Program-made: the position numbers and the translations under genes
In this document: positions 54,001-64,000 of the stretch, one piece after another
Layout of the letters: every line of letters starts with the position of its first letter
Numbering within the stretch: the first letter of the stretch is position 1
Source: Klebsormidium nitens
Taxonomy: Eukaryota; Streptophyta; Klebsormidiophyceae; Klebsormidiales; Klebsormidiaceae
Assembly (NCBI GenBank): GCA_000708835.1
Contig: DF237061.1
Location: 62,001 to 126,000 of the forward strand
DNA length: 64,000 nt
Direction: 5' to 3'
Notes under the pieces: generated by a model
What the model was told of the DNA's origin: nothing
The model's database searches: none
The model's input: the letters and a program-made list of their open reading frames with translations, nothing else

Positions 54001-54610
54001 AAAAACTTTCCGAGAGAATCCGATTCGGGCATAGAAACTGCTCCAAGGCACCAACACAGATCTCAAGTCAAGAAAATTGTCATTTTGTTGACTGTGATGA
54101 TCAAGCAAGTTTCATAGTGCTCAGGTCAACGGGTTCTATCTTATGACCGTCATGAGGGCATCCTAGCTCGAGATATATACACATTTTGTCCAAAACATCC
54201 AGAAACTCCTGCTGGAAATATCATCTATGGCAGACTGAATTACAATTTTCAATATAAGCGGTGCCACGTTGAGACACTAAATCAACACAGCCGATGAAGC
54301 TTTTCATCAATGGTTTAAGCGAAGCACTGGAAGAATGCACCAAACACTTGATTGTACCCCTGGCCAGACATTGAGTGAGTGTCAACTGGCTTGTTAGCAG
54401 GGCCTGAATACGTTTGATGAGTCCGGCTGATGCTTGCTAACTCAGCCACAAGACCCGCAAAGCAATCCAGATGTCGAGAATCTGGCAACAACCCACCTCA
54501 TATTTGATGTCAGGGATGCCTGGAAAAAAGTCCTTTTCCTGCCCCTTGGCCACCGCTGATGTCATGCAGAGCACCAGGAACACCCCGCTCAAAAGCAACA
54601 AGCGAGCCAT
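45094..54610 (-). CDS. XYLA: Xylose isomerase, ER-targeted plant type, complete
   Basis: The enzyme converts D-xylose to D-xylulose using two divalent metal ions. Eighteen exons: 54497-54610, 53895-53969, 53453-53582, 52525-52616, 51730-51860, 51076-51130, 50513-50614, 50154-50205, 49949-49994, 49373-49428, 48890-48941, 48393-48472, 47754-47824, 47213-47253, 46646-46745, 46096-46164, 45700-45780, 45094-45195. All phases agree and give 482 aa, close to land-plant forms. A signal peptide ([20 protein letters not shown]) leads into [11 protein letters not shown]. The active site is intact: [12 protein letters not shown] with the catalytic His, [28 protein letters not shown] with a metal-binding Glu, [20 protein letters not shown] and [18 protein letters not shown]. 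The C-terminus carries about 25 extra residues ending GRTEL. The donor of exon 53453-53582 is the weak GTTCGT. Exons as short as 41 and 46 bp occur. Xylulokinase follows on the same strand. Confidence 0.97.
51428..51634 (-). repeat. Two degenerate copies of the end of xylose isomerase exon 51730-51860
   Basis: Plus-strand CACCTACTTGCGGCGCCCTG at about 51581 matches CACCTAGTTGCGGCGCCCTG at the true exon end (offset 145) and continues with GCGCATAGCGCGGGTGCTTA. A second, more decayed copy (GCCCTCTGCGCATAACAGGT) lies about 290 bp away, twice the spacing. The near copy keeps the GT donor; the far one does not. Both lie downstream in the gene direction. Confidence 0.85.
52090..52130 (-). repeat. 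Weak upstream copy related to the end of xylose isomerase exon 51730-51860
   Basis: GCGCCTTGGGCATAGCTGGT at about 52099 followed by TTGAAGGTGG resembles GCGCCCTGTGCGTAGCGCGG followed by GTGCTTGAAGAGCTG in the true exon. If real, it is an exon-end copy placed upstream of its exon, unlike the other arrays. The match is modest. Confidence 0.4.
53005..53255 (-). repeat. Two degenerate copies of the end of xylose isomerase exon 53453-53582
   Basis: Plus-strand AAGGCCGCCTCGAGCGTCTC (about 53222) and ATAGCCGCCTCTAACGTCTG (about 53038) match AAGGCCGTCTCGAGCGTCTC at the true exon end (about 53461). Spacings are about 240 and 183 bp. In the gene direction these read ETLEAAFTR and QTLEAAIT, against ETLETAFTR. 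The nearer copy has a better donor (GTAGGT) than the true exon (GTTCGT); the farther one has none. Confidence 0.88.
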
Positions 54611-56094
54611 GGTTCTTCCGGTCTGCAATCAAGGAAACATTATCAGACGCCGCTGCAGCATGCTCCTCTACTTAACGCATCGGCAATGACATAGATTATG
54701 TGACTTTCGTTTTGCCGGACAATAGGAAAAGCATTTGGATCAAGACTTAAGTCAAAGAAGAAAAATCTATCTCACCACTGCTCTTGGAAAGTCCTGTTCT
54801 GAAAAGACAAAATTGACAGCACTGGGAACCTCTGGTGTATACTGACAATATATAAAGCTGCATTGCACATGCATCTGTACATTGTCATCTTCTGAGCCAT
54901 GAGAAGGGCATGACTTGACACGTTAGCCGCCAATCCGTCCAGGCCAGTATTTAGCGGACCAGGACGGCCATGCCTGCTTGTGGGAGTTGTGAAAAGACTG
55001 AGCTTCTGCCAGCATTTAGAAGCCGTAATTGACTGTTAGAAGCATTAGCGTCCTTACCACCCTTTGATTTGATATAAGTGGATACTAAGACTGTAGCTCA
55101 GTGTAATATCAATCAGATCACTTCTGACATCCAGTCATAATCAGACTTGGTATCGAAGACACAAGGTTCTTCACTACATCTCCCCAAGGGTGGGGTTGTG
55201 TTTGCTGCCTTTGTATCGATCTTGTGAACTCTAAGGAGAGAGTTTCCAACAGCTACAACGAGCGCACACAAAAGTAAACCTCTCTACAGTCGCCCTTCTC
55301 TGACTGACATCCTTTCCAAGAAATAAGTCAGCAGCTTCCTTCCATTGTTCCCAGTTCTTCATCAATCGGTTGAATCTTTCGAAGACTTCCCTCCTATACT
55401 GATACGACCAGTGACATACCAACCAGCAAGGATGAAAGAACCTTGCAATCATGCACATCAACCTTTTCTGCACGTGCCAATCGACGCAACTAAACCTCCA
55501 TCAACCATTCTTCCTTCTTTCCCCACTTCAACGACAAATGCGCAATCTTGAGGGCTTCAACGATCTGAATGCACCATAAAGCAATTGGCATGCAAACGTG
55601 GTGGTGAAATGTGGCTCTTGCGTGCATTGCAACTTTTAAATAAGTCTTCTGCATGAGTAAATCAGAAGAATTGTAGAAGCGGGGCAGCCCACTTACATTC
55701 TTTGATGAAATTCTCGCTTATCACGCCTGCTTTGTAAGAAAGCGAGCCGCAATTTCAAAGCGCCCTTCCACCTGCAGGACAGTTGTTGACGAGTGCTCCT
55801 CAACCAAAAACGAACGATCGAGCTGTTGCCATTGGCCGGAGGAAGATGGTTTTTGCAAACCAAGTTGCTGTTAACCCCTGGTTGCTAGCCTTGCATGGTT
55901 ACTCTTCGAAGGTCGAAGCATCTGCTTCGGCAAGTTTGGCCGATAATGAGTAGCTGATGCTGCCAACTTGATAGTGTCAAAGGTCGATGAAATGGTATGG
56001 AGGAAAAGTTGGCAGTTAACCCCAGGGTTTCTGTGTTACCCAAACCCCTTTTAACCCGGCTCACGGAGCTTGCTGATTGCAGGAAGCGTCTCGT
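54611..56094. other. Divergent intergenic region between xylose isomerase and ALDH (first part)
   Basis: This holds the presumed promoter of xylose isomerase. A palindromic TATA-like stretch (AATATATAAAG) lies at about 54847, some 240 bases from the isomerase ATG. GTTAACCCC occurs twice (near 55870 and 56013) in related surroundings. No coding segment is recognised. Confidence 0.45.
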
Positions 56095-56479
56095 CCAATG
56101 TTCGTGGCGAAACTAATTATTTTCGCCAATTTGATTTTCGCCAGATTTTCGCCATTTAGTGTTTGGGAACGGGATTTCGCCGGCCTGGCGAAAATGGTCA
56201 GGCCGTCAGCCAGTTTTTACATTCTCGGGTGTTCCCACCGGTTTTGAAGAATCTTAACCCTGCTCAGAACCCCGTTTCTTACCTCTGTTTGTACTTTGTC
56301 AAGTTAGCTCTTCTGAGAAAACGAAGAAAATTAGGTCGGTATGGCAGATTCTAGGGCCGGGACACCCTACCGGCCACAACCGCCACTAGGATTTTCGCCA
56401 TTAGTGTCATTTTCGCCAATTAGTGTCTTGGAGGTCCTATTTAGTGTATTTCAGGATTTATTTTCGCCACGAACACTGG
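56095..56479. mobile_element. Small inverted-repeat element (MITE-like), non-autonomous
   Basis: The left end CCAATGTTCGTGGCGAAA (56095-56112) is the reverse complement of 56462-56479, with 17 of 18 bases matching. The element is 385 bp with no ORF of note. It appears to be flanked by a direct repeat TCTCGT (56089-56094 and 56480-56485), possibly 7 bp with one shared G, consistent with a target-site duplication. TTTTCGCCA occurs about three times near each end and TTAGTGT four times, which could be subterminal transposase-binding repeats. It sits in the ALDH/xylose isomerase intergenic region. The superfamily is not assigned. Confidence 0.75.
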
Positions 56480-56885
56480 TCTCGTCTCTGGTGCGCTTGC
56501 GTCAGCACGTTTCAATCCTCAACAGGAAACAAGAAAGGCGCTGAAACCTGCATGATGCTTTTAATTTAGGGGCACCGCACATGCCCAAAACCTAAATCCT
56601 TGTTGGAGCAGTCTTCAGCAGCTGCGACAGAAGCCGTGAGAGGAAAGGGACACTCTAATTCGTGAGGCCCTGACAGAGGCAGTAGGAGGGTGGCTCTTTA
56701 GAGGCAGTCACCTGCACCATTTTTTGGAAGAAGGTGCACATGACGATCTGTCAGCCTGATGCGAAATAACCTGCTCCTCTCAGAATCCATAAACCCATTG
56801 AACCCAAGCTCCACGTGGTCGCAAAGGGCAGCAATCAAAGTACTTGAGGTTTGCTGACTCTTACGGCAATAAGACAAAAGCCGCT

Positions 56886-59800
56886 ATGGATCCGGCAGTG
56901 CTTGTGCAGGGCCTGAGGAGCACCTTCAGAACTGGCAAGACCAGGCCGTTTGAATGGAGGAAGCAGCAGCTAAGGGCAATGATCAAGATGGTGCGGGCAA
57001 ACGAAAAGGCGCTGTGTGATGCTGTCTTTAAAGATTTGGGAAAGCCGCCCTTCGAGACCATCATAGCAGAGGTGAGCAGGACAACTGCTTGAAGCACTTT
57101 AATTCGTCTCTGGTCGCTTATCAAGGGCTTCTTGTTGGTTTGCCAGCTGAAAGGGTCCCTTGGAATAGCTGGTTCAGAAGTAGGCTGATGCAGTTTCCTG
57201 GAGAAAGTCCCCTTACTAAGAAGACTGGTCCTTCATCGGTTCCTTCTCTGCTTAAGTAGCTTCCTGTGCTGAAGAAATGTTTTCTGACAAAGCGAATCGT
57301 GTCCGAGCTAAGCATTCTTACAATTTGATGCTCCATTCTAAAGCTGCTGTGCTTCAATCATACAAGCGGAAGAGTCGCGGTGGTCGCAAGAACATGTGCA
57401 ATGGTTTCAGCTTGCCCCTACTGATCCTGAGGAGAAACAAGGTCTGGAATGGTTTGGGTTCCCTTCGGCCTTTCTGCGTAGACTCTGCTTCTACTCCATG
57501 ACTGGTTGAAAGCGCTGGGGGCTTGTTAAGAGAGCGCTCCCCCTTAAAACGTTCACATCAACTCATATTTGTGTACCACAAGGCTTGTTGCACAATTATG
57601 CAGTTGAATGGGGTCTGCAATGTTGCGGGGGAGATGATCCAGAATCTTCCCAAGTGGATGAAACCACAAACGGTGAGGCCCACAGGTCCTTGCCTCCTTT
57701 CTATCCTGTTGAACTTCCAGGATTTAGCTTGCTGAGATATAACAATTGTCTTCCTTTGGCGTTGACTCAGTCGATAATGAGATGCTCTCCAATGACTCTT
57801 TTTAGGTAAAAGCTTTGCAATTTGCTGACTAAATGAGTTTGGATTCCCTGAACAATTTTGTTGCTTCCCCCCAGCGTAGCATGTGGAACGCCTGTCTAGC
57901 CACTCATCAGAGAGTCATTGACCTGGTCTTTGAAGTTCCTCTCTGCGACAAAGAGAAGTGACTGAAAGCTACTCAAGTGAAGATTGAGCAGTGCCGCATT
58001 GGCATTCCGCGGAGCTTTGCATGGTTTGACTCCCCGGATTCGCAGATAGATACCTCTCACTTTCTGCTTGCATAAGATGAGATCCATTGAGTCAGTGGTT
58101 AACATATTCAAAAAGCTCCGGCCTCTGTTTCGACTGCTGTTGTTTCCAAGCATCCAGCTCTCACATTGTTTGTTGCTTTTTGCGCAGACTGCCGGGAATG
58201 TCTTGGTATTCCCGTCCACAAACGAGATCTATGCGGAGCCGCTCGGGGTTTGCTTGGTCATTGCTCCATGGAATTATCCAGCTCGTGAGTCACAAGCTTG
58301 TCAAACATTGAACCTCCAGGCAACTGTATTCTCCTGTTCATATAGCGTCCGAAAATAAAACTGCCTCTTAAAGAGCAGCTGAGCTGAACGAATATATTTG
58401 ATTGATTCCAGGAAGCGTTGCTCAACAAAGTTTGCCCCGAATAAGAGCATGCACAGGCAGCCACATCTGCAGATAAAGGGTTTGGTGAGAGAGTGGCCTG
58501 GAGCAGATTGCAGTTCGTTGCTGGACAGAGGCTTCACCAAAAGATTCAGATGACCGTCTTCGGCAAAGAAGGGGGGCAATAGGTATCTGCCTTCTTGTGT
58601 CTGGTTATAGCCTTTTCCATATCACCATGCCCTCTAGAAATAGTTAAAGAACATTGCTAATCAGAGTTTTGATTGCATCTGCAGTGCTGGCGCTTGAGCC
58701 CATGATTGGTGCACTCGCCGCTGGCAACACCGTCCTTCTCAAGCCTTCGGAGATTTCAGCGCACACGTCCGCCCTTCTTTCGGAGCTCATCCCCAAGTAC
58801 CTGGACACTGAGGCTGTCAAGGTGTTTGAGGGGGGGGTCCCGGAGACCACCGCAGTGCTGGCTCAGAAGTTTGACCATATCTTCTACACAGGTAACTGGA
58901 TTTGCCATGTCAAGAACATGATTGTGAACGGGCTCTCGTGGTTGATGGTGATTTCACGAAAGATTCGCCCAATGGACTTGGTGTCGATACTTCGCGCTTG
59001 TTCGGAACCCGGCTGAGCAGCCTTCTTTGGGCATCAATCTTGCCCTGTCTCAATCTTGCCAGTTATGGTTGCGGAAATATAGATTTGGTGTTGAGGGGCC
59101 AACGGCCCTCTTAAGATCATATCCCGTAGCTTAGATGCGCGCCAAATTTCAGCAGCTTTAGAGTATGCAGCTTCAAAGAACCCCTCTTTGCGGACTGGGG
59201 GCACAACCGGCCACCGTATTGCAGCAACTGGTTCCCCCCCTTTGTGTATGGTGGGTAAGATTCTTACAACTGACGCCCCCCCGTTTGCGTTCGGGGGGCA
59301 CAATGATGGCCCAAATCATCATGACTGACACCCCCTCTTTGTGTTCAGGGGGCACAGCGGTGGGCAAAATCATCATGGCGGCCGCCGCCAAGCACCTGAC
59401 GCCGGTCGTTCTTGAACTGGGAGGGAAGAGCCCCGCTTATGTGGACTCCGTAGGAGACTACATGGTAAGCGATGACGAGATGACGGAACCGACTGAGAAA
59501 TTGCAAATGCTGTAGTCCGAAGCTCATTCTTGCTTCATTTTCAGATTGGTCAGATCGGATCAGGTCCGCATAAACGCAGGGCCTCAACTTCTGTATTTCC
59601 CTGAGGGTTTGGGTTATGTTGGAGGCTTTGTGAATGTCGGCTTCAATGTTTGAAGAGAGTCTGTTTATCTACGAGCCCCTTAGTGGGTTGTCGTTGTTCG
59701 TATTTACTGCTTCGTGCTTTGACGTTGATTACACACAGCCTTGTCAAAACGCATTGCAAGTCTTGGTTGTCTAGCCTTTGGGGGATTGTAAAGATTCGCC

Positions 59801-62800
59801 GATATACTCTGTTTTAGTGGCCCATCTCGAACACATCCGTAAGACATAGCGAGTCCAGTCCCTGTCACAAGGGCTCCTTTGTTCGTAGCGACGATATATC
59901 CTTTTCATCTCCTCTTACAGACCGTGGCGCGCCGTATGTTGGGAGGGAAGCTGCTAAACGCCGGTCAGACGTGCACTGCCCCCGATTACGTCCTAGTCCA
60001 GGAGGCCAACGCAGACAAGCTGATTGAGGCGTTGAAGGTGAGTGTTCTGATCTGTGTGATGCGCCTGAGTTAGTGTGTATGCTAGCGAATGCTTGAGTTC
60101 TTGTGCTTGGACATACGACAATGACTTCGGGGCCAGAAATGCAGCGAACCATGACTGCGCCTTCACGGTCTCAAAGCCTGCGCTCGTTTGTCAGCGTCCG
60201 CTGGGGCTGGTAGAACAAACGGCAGAAGTGCCTTTGGAGAAGTACGACCTGCGGCAGTTGTATAGATACTCAAAACTCCTGAAGTCTTTAGCTTTTCTCA
60301 TTTTGAAGGGATTTGCGACGCTTCTGCATCTCAGAAGCTCGTACGTACAGCTGATATCAGTCACCCTGAAGGAAAGCTGCCACGACTTTGTCAACGCAGG
60401 TAGCACAGCTTTTTGATTGCGCCGCAACAGCCACACGTGTGTCGCAAAAAGACCCTGAAAGGTTCGATCTCCTTGGTTTATGCAGAAAGTTGTGGACGAG
60501 TTTTACGTCGGCAACCCCGAGAAGTCCGCCGACTTTGCGCGCATCATCAGCGCGCGGCAGTGGCAGCGGCTTGTGGACCAACTAGACACGCCACAAAACA
60601 AAAAGTGCATCGTGTACGGAGGGGAGCGCAACGAGGCCACCAAGTAAGGGCCACTTCGCTCCTTTCTGGATCTGAAATCCCAGTGCAAAGATTGGGCTCC
60701 CGGAACGATCAGCTAGAAGGAATGGAATCGGCGGACGGCATCCCAGCTTGGAAAGTGGTTAGTGTTGGGTTTACAGTTCCGTGAAGTAGGATTTGGTGTG
60801 AGCTTTCTAGAATTGTTGGGTGCTCGACGACTGGCGCAAAGTGCTTTCCGGAAGGTTGATGTTGTGGTTATCTGAAGATCGGGCTGTCAATCAGGCGGTT
60901 GAGATTCGTCTCCAGAAGCAAGTGCTGGGCATCAAATCGTTTTTCACTTCCTTCCAGATATATTGCTCCTACATTCCTGAAGAACGTGCCCGAAGATTCC
61001 AAGCTTATGCAAGAAGAGATCTTCGGGCCCATCCTTCCGATCCAAATCGTAAGTTTCTCAAAACCCCGGTCTCTTAACCCCCTTTTGCTTGGAACCGCGT
61101 ATGTCTCTTTGGTGAAACACGTGCTTATCTATGAGCATGCTGCGACGCTTCCCACAACATGTCTCACTGAAGACGATGCCTGTAGCAGAGATGTTCCAAG
61201 TGTTTTGTGTCACACGTAGACGCATCTGCTTGGGCAGTGCGTGAGCAGTTGAAAACATTTGAATCTCTTACGTGATTGGGCTTCGTGTGTCCTTTTCACA
61301 GCCTCACAGCCCCAAAACGGCCGTTTCTTCTGTTCTCTCGCAATGGCGCAGCAAGCACATGCTGCGTTTCAGAGATATCCTCGTTGTCGAAAGGGTTTGA
61401 ACTTGCAGTTTTTGCAAACTTATTGAGCGCACAAGTTTAAACTGTTCTGATCAGTTGATAAGGTTTTTGGAGTAACCTTTTCATCGAGCAGCAAGGGAGG
61501 GTAGGCTGACGTCGATGGAGCATACGTCAACAGTGTCGCAGGCAAGCGTCTCGAGAAAGTCGGAGGAATGAATCAAGGGCTGTTGCCTCGTTTATCAACG
61601 TCTGATAGTTGGCCTCTCGCTTGCGACCGTACCACGCACCCAGTCGTTCGCGTATTTCAGTATGAATGCAAGGCGATTTTGGCTTGATCAATCGCTCTGT
61701 GCTCTTTGTGATTGTTGAGGTCTCCAAAGCCCGTCATTCATGTTTATTTTCGTGTTCCGATTCACGATGTACGTTTCAGATCTTCCTCCACCTTTGTCGA
61801 GGTGTCTCAAAGGCCGTTTTTTGACCTAATCCAGGTTCGCGACATGTACAGCGCTCAGACCATTCCCACGCTCGTCGAGTTTTTTCCTTAAGCAGCCTTT
61901 CCTTCATGTCTCTTTGTGAGGGTTCCGGACGTGAACCACGGAACGTTGTACCCTTATGCTTTCCTCCACCCTTGCCGACGTTCCCTAATGCAGGTGTCCG
62001 AGCATGTCTTCTTTACAGGTTCGCGACAGGCACTGCGGAGCGAAAGTTGTGTTCAGTAATTTAAAAAGTTTTTGGACGGAGTTCTGATAATTTCTTGATT
62101 CCCAGGTTCGCGACATGCACCATGCAACCGAGTACATTCTGGAGCGGCCCAAGCCCCTCTCGCTGTACGTTTTCACGGACAAGAAGGACGTGGCGGAGCA
62201 CTTCATCCACAACACGTCGTCCGGCTCCATTTGCGTCAACGACACAGTCGTCCAAGTAAGGACCGGTGTCTTGCTTGCTGACGTGGCAGCAGAACTGGAC
62301 CCTATCCCCTGACGAAGGGGTTGTTTGCTTTCCGTTTGCTTGCCCCTCCCTGAATATTGAAAATGCTCAACGACAGGAGTTTATAAACCGATTTCGTGGT
62401 TGTCCGCCTGTGTTGCTTTCTTCGTACTGGTTCTCCTTATTGCAGCACAGGACGAGTCGCTGACCACATCACCTCGCACAATTCTGGACTGTTGTCTTTG
62501 TCGTTTTCAATGTCAAAATTGTTGCGATGACGTATGTATATCTTCTCTTATTCCTTCTCTTGTCCGAGAAGATTATAGTCTCCCGTAGACATCTCAGTCT
62601 GGTCGTCCGCCCAAGTGCTTGGTGCTGAGGCGCAGTGATCGAGGTGGCTTCTTTCGAGCACACGACATTTGCCACCCAGTTTCGGTCGTCTTGCGCGTGT
62701 CATCTGACTTCCTCACCTAGCATGGGCAACTTCTCCGTTTTGCAGGTTAGCGTGGCCGGACTTCCGTTCGGCGGAGTCGGAGACAGCGGAATGGGTGCAT

Positions 62801-62991
62801 ATCACGGTAAATACACCTTTGAAACCTTCAGCCACAAGAAGGCGGTCTGCCGGAAGGTTCTCGCCTTCGATGCTGACATCCGGTACCCTCCATACACCCC
62901 CAAGAAGCAAAGCATTACTCGGACTCTGATGAGGGGTGATTACTGGGGTGTGCTCCTAGCCGTCCTTGGACTCAGAAAGGTTTGCGATTGA
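56886..62991 (+). CDS. ALDH3: Class 3 aldehyde dehydrogenase (ALDH3 family), complete
   Basis: The enzyme oxidises fatty and other aldehydes to acids with NAD(P)+. Ten exons: 56886-57071, 57604-57672, 58188-58284, 58685-58891, 59349-59464, 59921-60037, 60486-60643, 60958-61048, 62106-62255, 62746-62991. All phases agree and give 478 aa, typical of ALDH3. Landmarks: KDLGKPPFE near the N-terminus, [16 protein letters not shown], the cofactor loop [13 protein letters not shown], the general-base Glu in LELGGKSP, the catalytic Cys in [21 protein letters not shown] and [20 protein letters not shown]. The start at 56886 is the first in-frame ATG and gives no transit peptide. The C-terminus ends with a hydrophobic stretch ([11 protein letters not shown]) that may anchor the protein to a membrane, as in fatty aldehyde dehydrogenases. 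Two exons have arrays of degenerate copies of their start in the upstream introns. Confidence 0.96.
59176..59336 (+). repeat. Three degenerate copies of the start of ALDH exon 59349-59464
   Basis: The true boundary reads CTTTGTGTTCAGGGGGCACA followed by GCGGTGGGCAAAATCATCATG. Upstream copies begin near 59284 (GTTTGCGTTCGGGGGGCACA, then ATGATGGCCCAAATCATCATG), 59240 (CTTTGTGTATGGTGGGTAAG) and 59187 (CTTTGCGGACTGGGGGCACA). Units are about 45-57 bp. The acceptor AG is lost in all three. Similarity drops with distance. Confidence 0.9.
61830..62050 (+). repeat. Degenerate copies of the start of ALDH exon 62106-62255
   Basis: The true exon begins CCCAGGTTCGCGACATGCAC. Copies read TCCAGGTTCGCGACATGTAC (about 61831) and TACAGGTTCGCGACAGGCAC (about 62014). 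A weaker GGTTCCGGACGTGAACCACGG lies at about 61920. Spacings are about 85-100 bp. Two copies keep the acceptor AG, so they could compete as splice sites. The exon body does not follow in any copy. Confidence 0.88.
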
Positions 62992-64000
62992 GAACGCTTG
63001 AAAGGACGACCAGGTTACAGTAGTTTGGTTGAGATTGTGTACTTCGACTTAAAGCATACTTGTAAGGGGGTTGTTCAGCAAACGAGGGCGTCTGATACAT
63101 ACGAAGAAGAACACGTCAAGCTTGTGAGAAGAGAGCATGGAAGCGGTCCGTGCTCCATGTACAGTTTCCATTGGGTTAAGTAAATTGCTAGCGGCAGGAA
63201 AATGACGCCGTTTCATACATGAACGGGCAGTGACGAGATTGACAGTGCTTTGAGTAGAAAAGAAATGCACATATAGTACAGCTTAGGTTCGAACACGTTG
63301 ACAGTGAGATGACGAAGGTTGTCTTGGGGTACTGTCAGTCAAGATATGCGCCATTATCTTCCACCGCTTGTTGTGGTCCCAGCACGTGCGTACCAGCTTC
63401 AGGCAGGCAGGCTCAAGATACGGGTGCCCATGCACTAAGCCGGCCAATTTGCGCCCTACACGAACTTCAACGCACCACTCATCATCCACTTATAGCAGTA
63501 TCAGGGTCTTCTTTTATTATCCCCGATTTCTACGTGCTTCAGCGACTCCTTGGATGCAGTCCCTGTGGTTGCGGTCGGGCGGCCCGAGCACCCAGTTTCA
63601 CTTTATGACTTTGCTTGTTTAAGCAGCCTGACGCTCGGTGTACACACGGACACGTTTTGCCCAATCGACTCCCACATTAAGCATTTTGCACCGCGTAGCG
63701 GTCCCGAGTACTTGTAAGTGTAAATCTGCTTCAACCGAGACGGTCCAGGGCACTATAGGCATTGAAGATTGGTAAGTATTATACCTTGAGCAGACTGTTA
63801 ACTTAGCGTGACTGAAGCGTTACTTTTTGTATCAGGATCGGTCCGTGGCATTCGGGGCGTTTGAACCAAGATTAAACTCGAGCAAAAAGCTCCGCATGTC
63901 GGGCCGATTTGCTGCCGAGGGCGATTTTGGCCGCACCCGGAACTCGGGCAGAGGGCCCGCACGGCAAAATTTAACTGCTACGGCGCCCGAGACATATTTC
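62992..64000. other. 3' flank of ALDH, no gene recognised
   Basis: No protein-like frame or RNA gene is recognised. TTGTAAGG near 63059 could be part of a poly(A) signal, but this is weak. The last 150 bases are GC-rich and may belong to a feature that continues beyond the window. Confidence 0.4.

Overview
The window is nuclear DNA from a green plant lineage, most likely a streptophyte (charophyte) alga such as a Klebsormidium-like organism; the exact species is inference. The grounds are spliceosomal introns (GT-AG, with one GC-AG), many short exons, and products that match land-plant families: an ER-type Ca2+-ATPase, a GH27 alpha-galactosidase, an ER-targeted xylose isomerase, a eukaryotic xylulokinase and a class 3 aldehyde dehydrogenase. 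I read exon junctions by hand. In five of the six main genes the exon phases and lengths close exactly, apart from one unresolved junction near the start of the alpha-galactosidase. In the sixth, an unknown protein, one early junction is a choice between alternatives.

Layout: (1) 403-6934 (+) is the 3' part of an ER-type Ca2+-ATPase whose N-terminal part lies before the window. (2) 6935-10800 is mostly non-coding, with one small IQ-motif ORF. (3) 10801-21321 (-) is a secreted GH27 alpha-galactosidase with a long C-terminal tail of repeated Cys/Pro-rich modules. (4) 23762-33012 (-) is a large acidic low-complexity protein of unknown function whose exons all appear to be phase 0. (5) 35010-43726 (-) is a complete 15-exon xylulokinase of 555 aa. 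(6) 45094-54610 (-) is a complete 18-exon xylose isomerase of 482 aa. (7) 56095-56479 is a 385-bp inverted-repeat element. (8) 56886-62991 (+) is a complete 10-exon ALDH3-type aldehyde dehydrogenase of 478 aa.

How the genes relate: xylose isomerase and xylulokinase, consecutive steps from D-xylose to xylulose 5-phosphate, lie head to tail on one strand 1.4 kb apart. The GH27 glycosidase is on the same strand further downstream. ALDH is divergent from xylose isomerase; the Ca2+ pump converges on the GH27 gene.

The most unusual structure is not a gene. In five genes the edge of an exon, with its splice site and some flanking intron, is repeated one to four times in the adjoining intron as shorter, decaying copies about 45-240 bp apart. 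I call these exon-edge echoes. Copies of exon starts lie upstream and copies of exon ends lie downstream, with one weaker exception. The clearest case is xylulokinase exon 7, which has echoes on both sides. The assembly gap at 40041-40381 sits inside that array and is flanked by identical 39-bp sequences, so it is probably a false gap.
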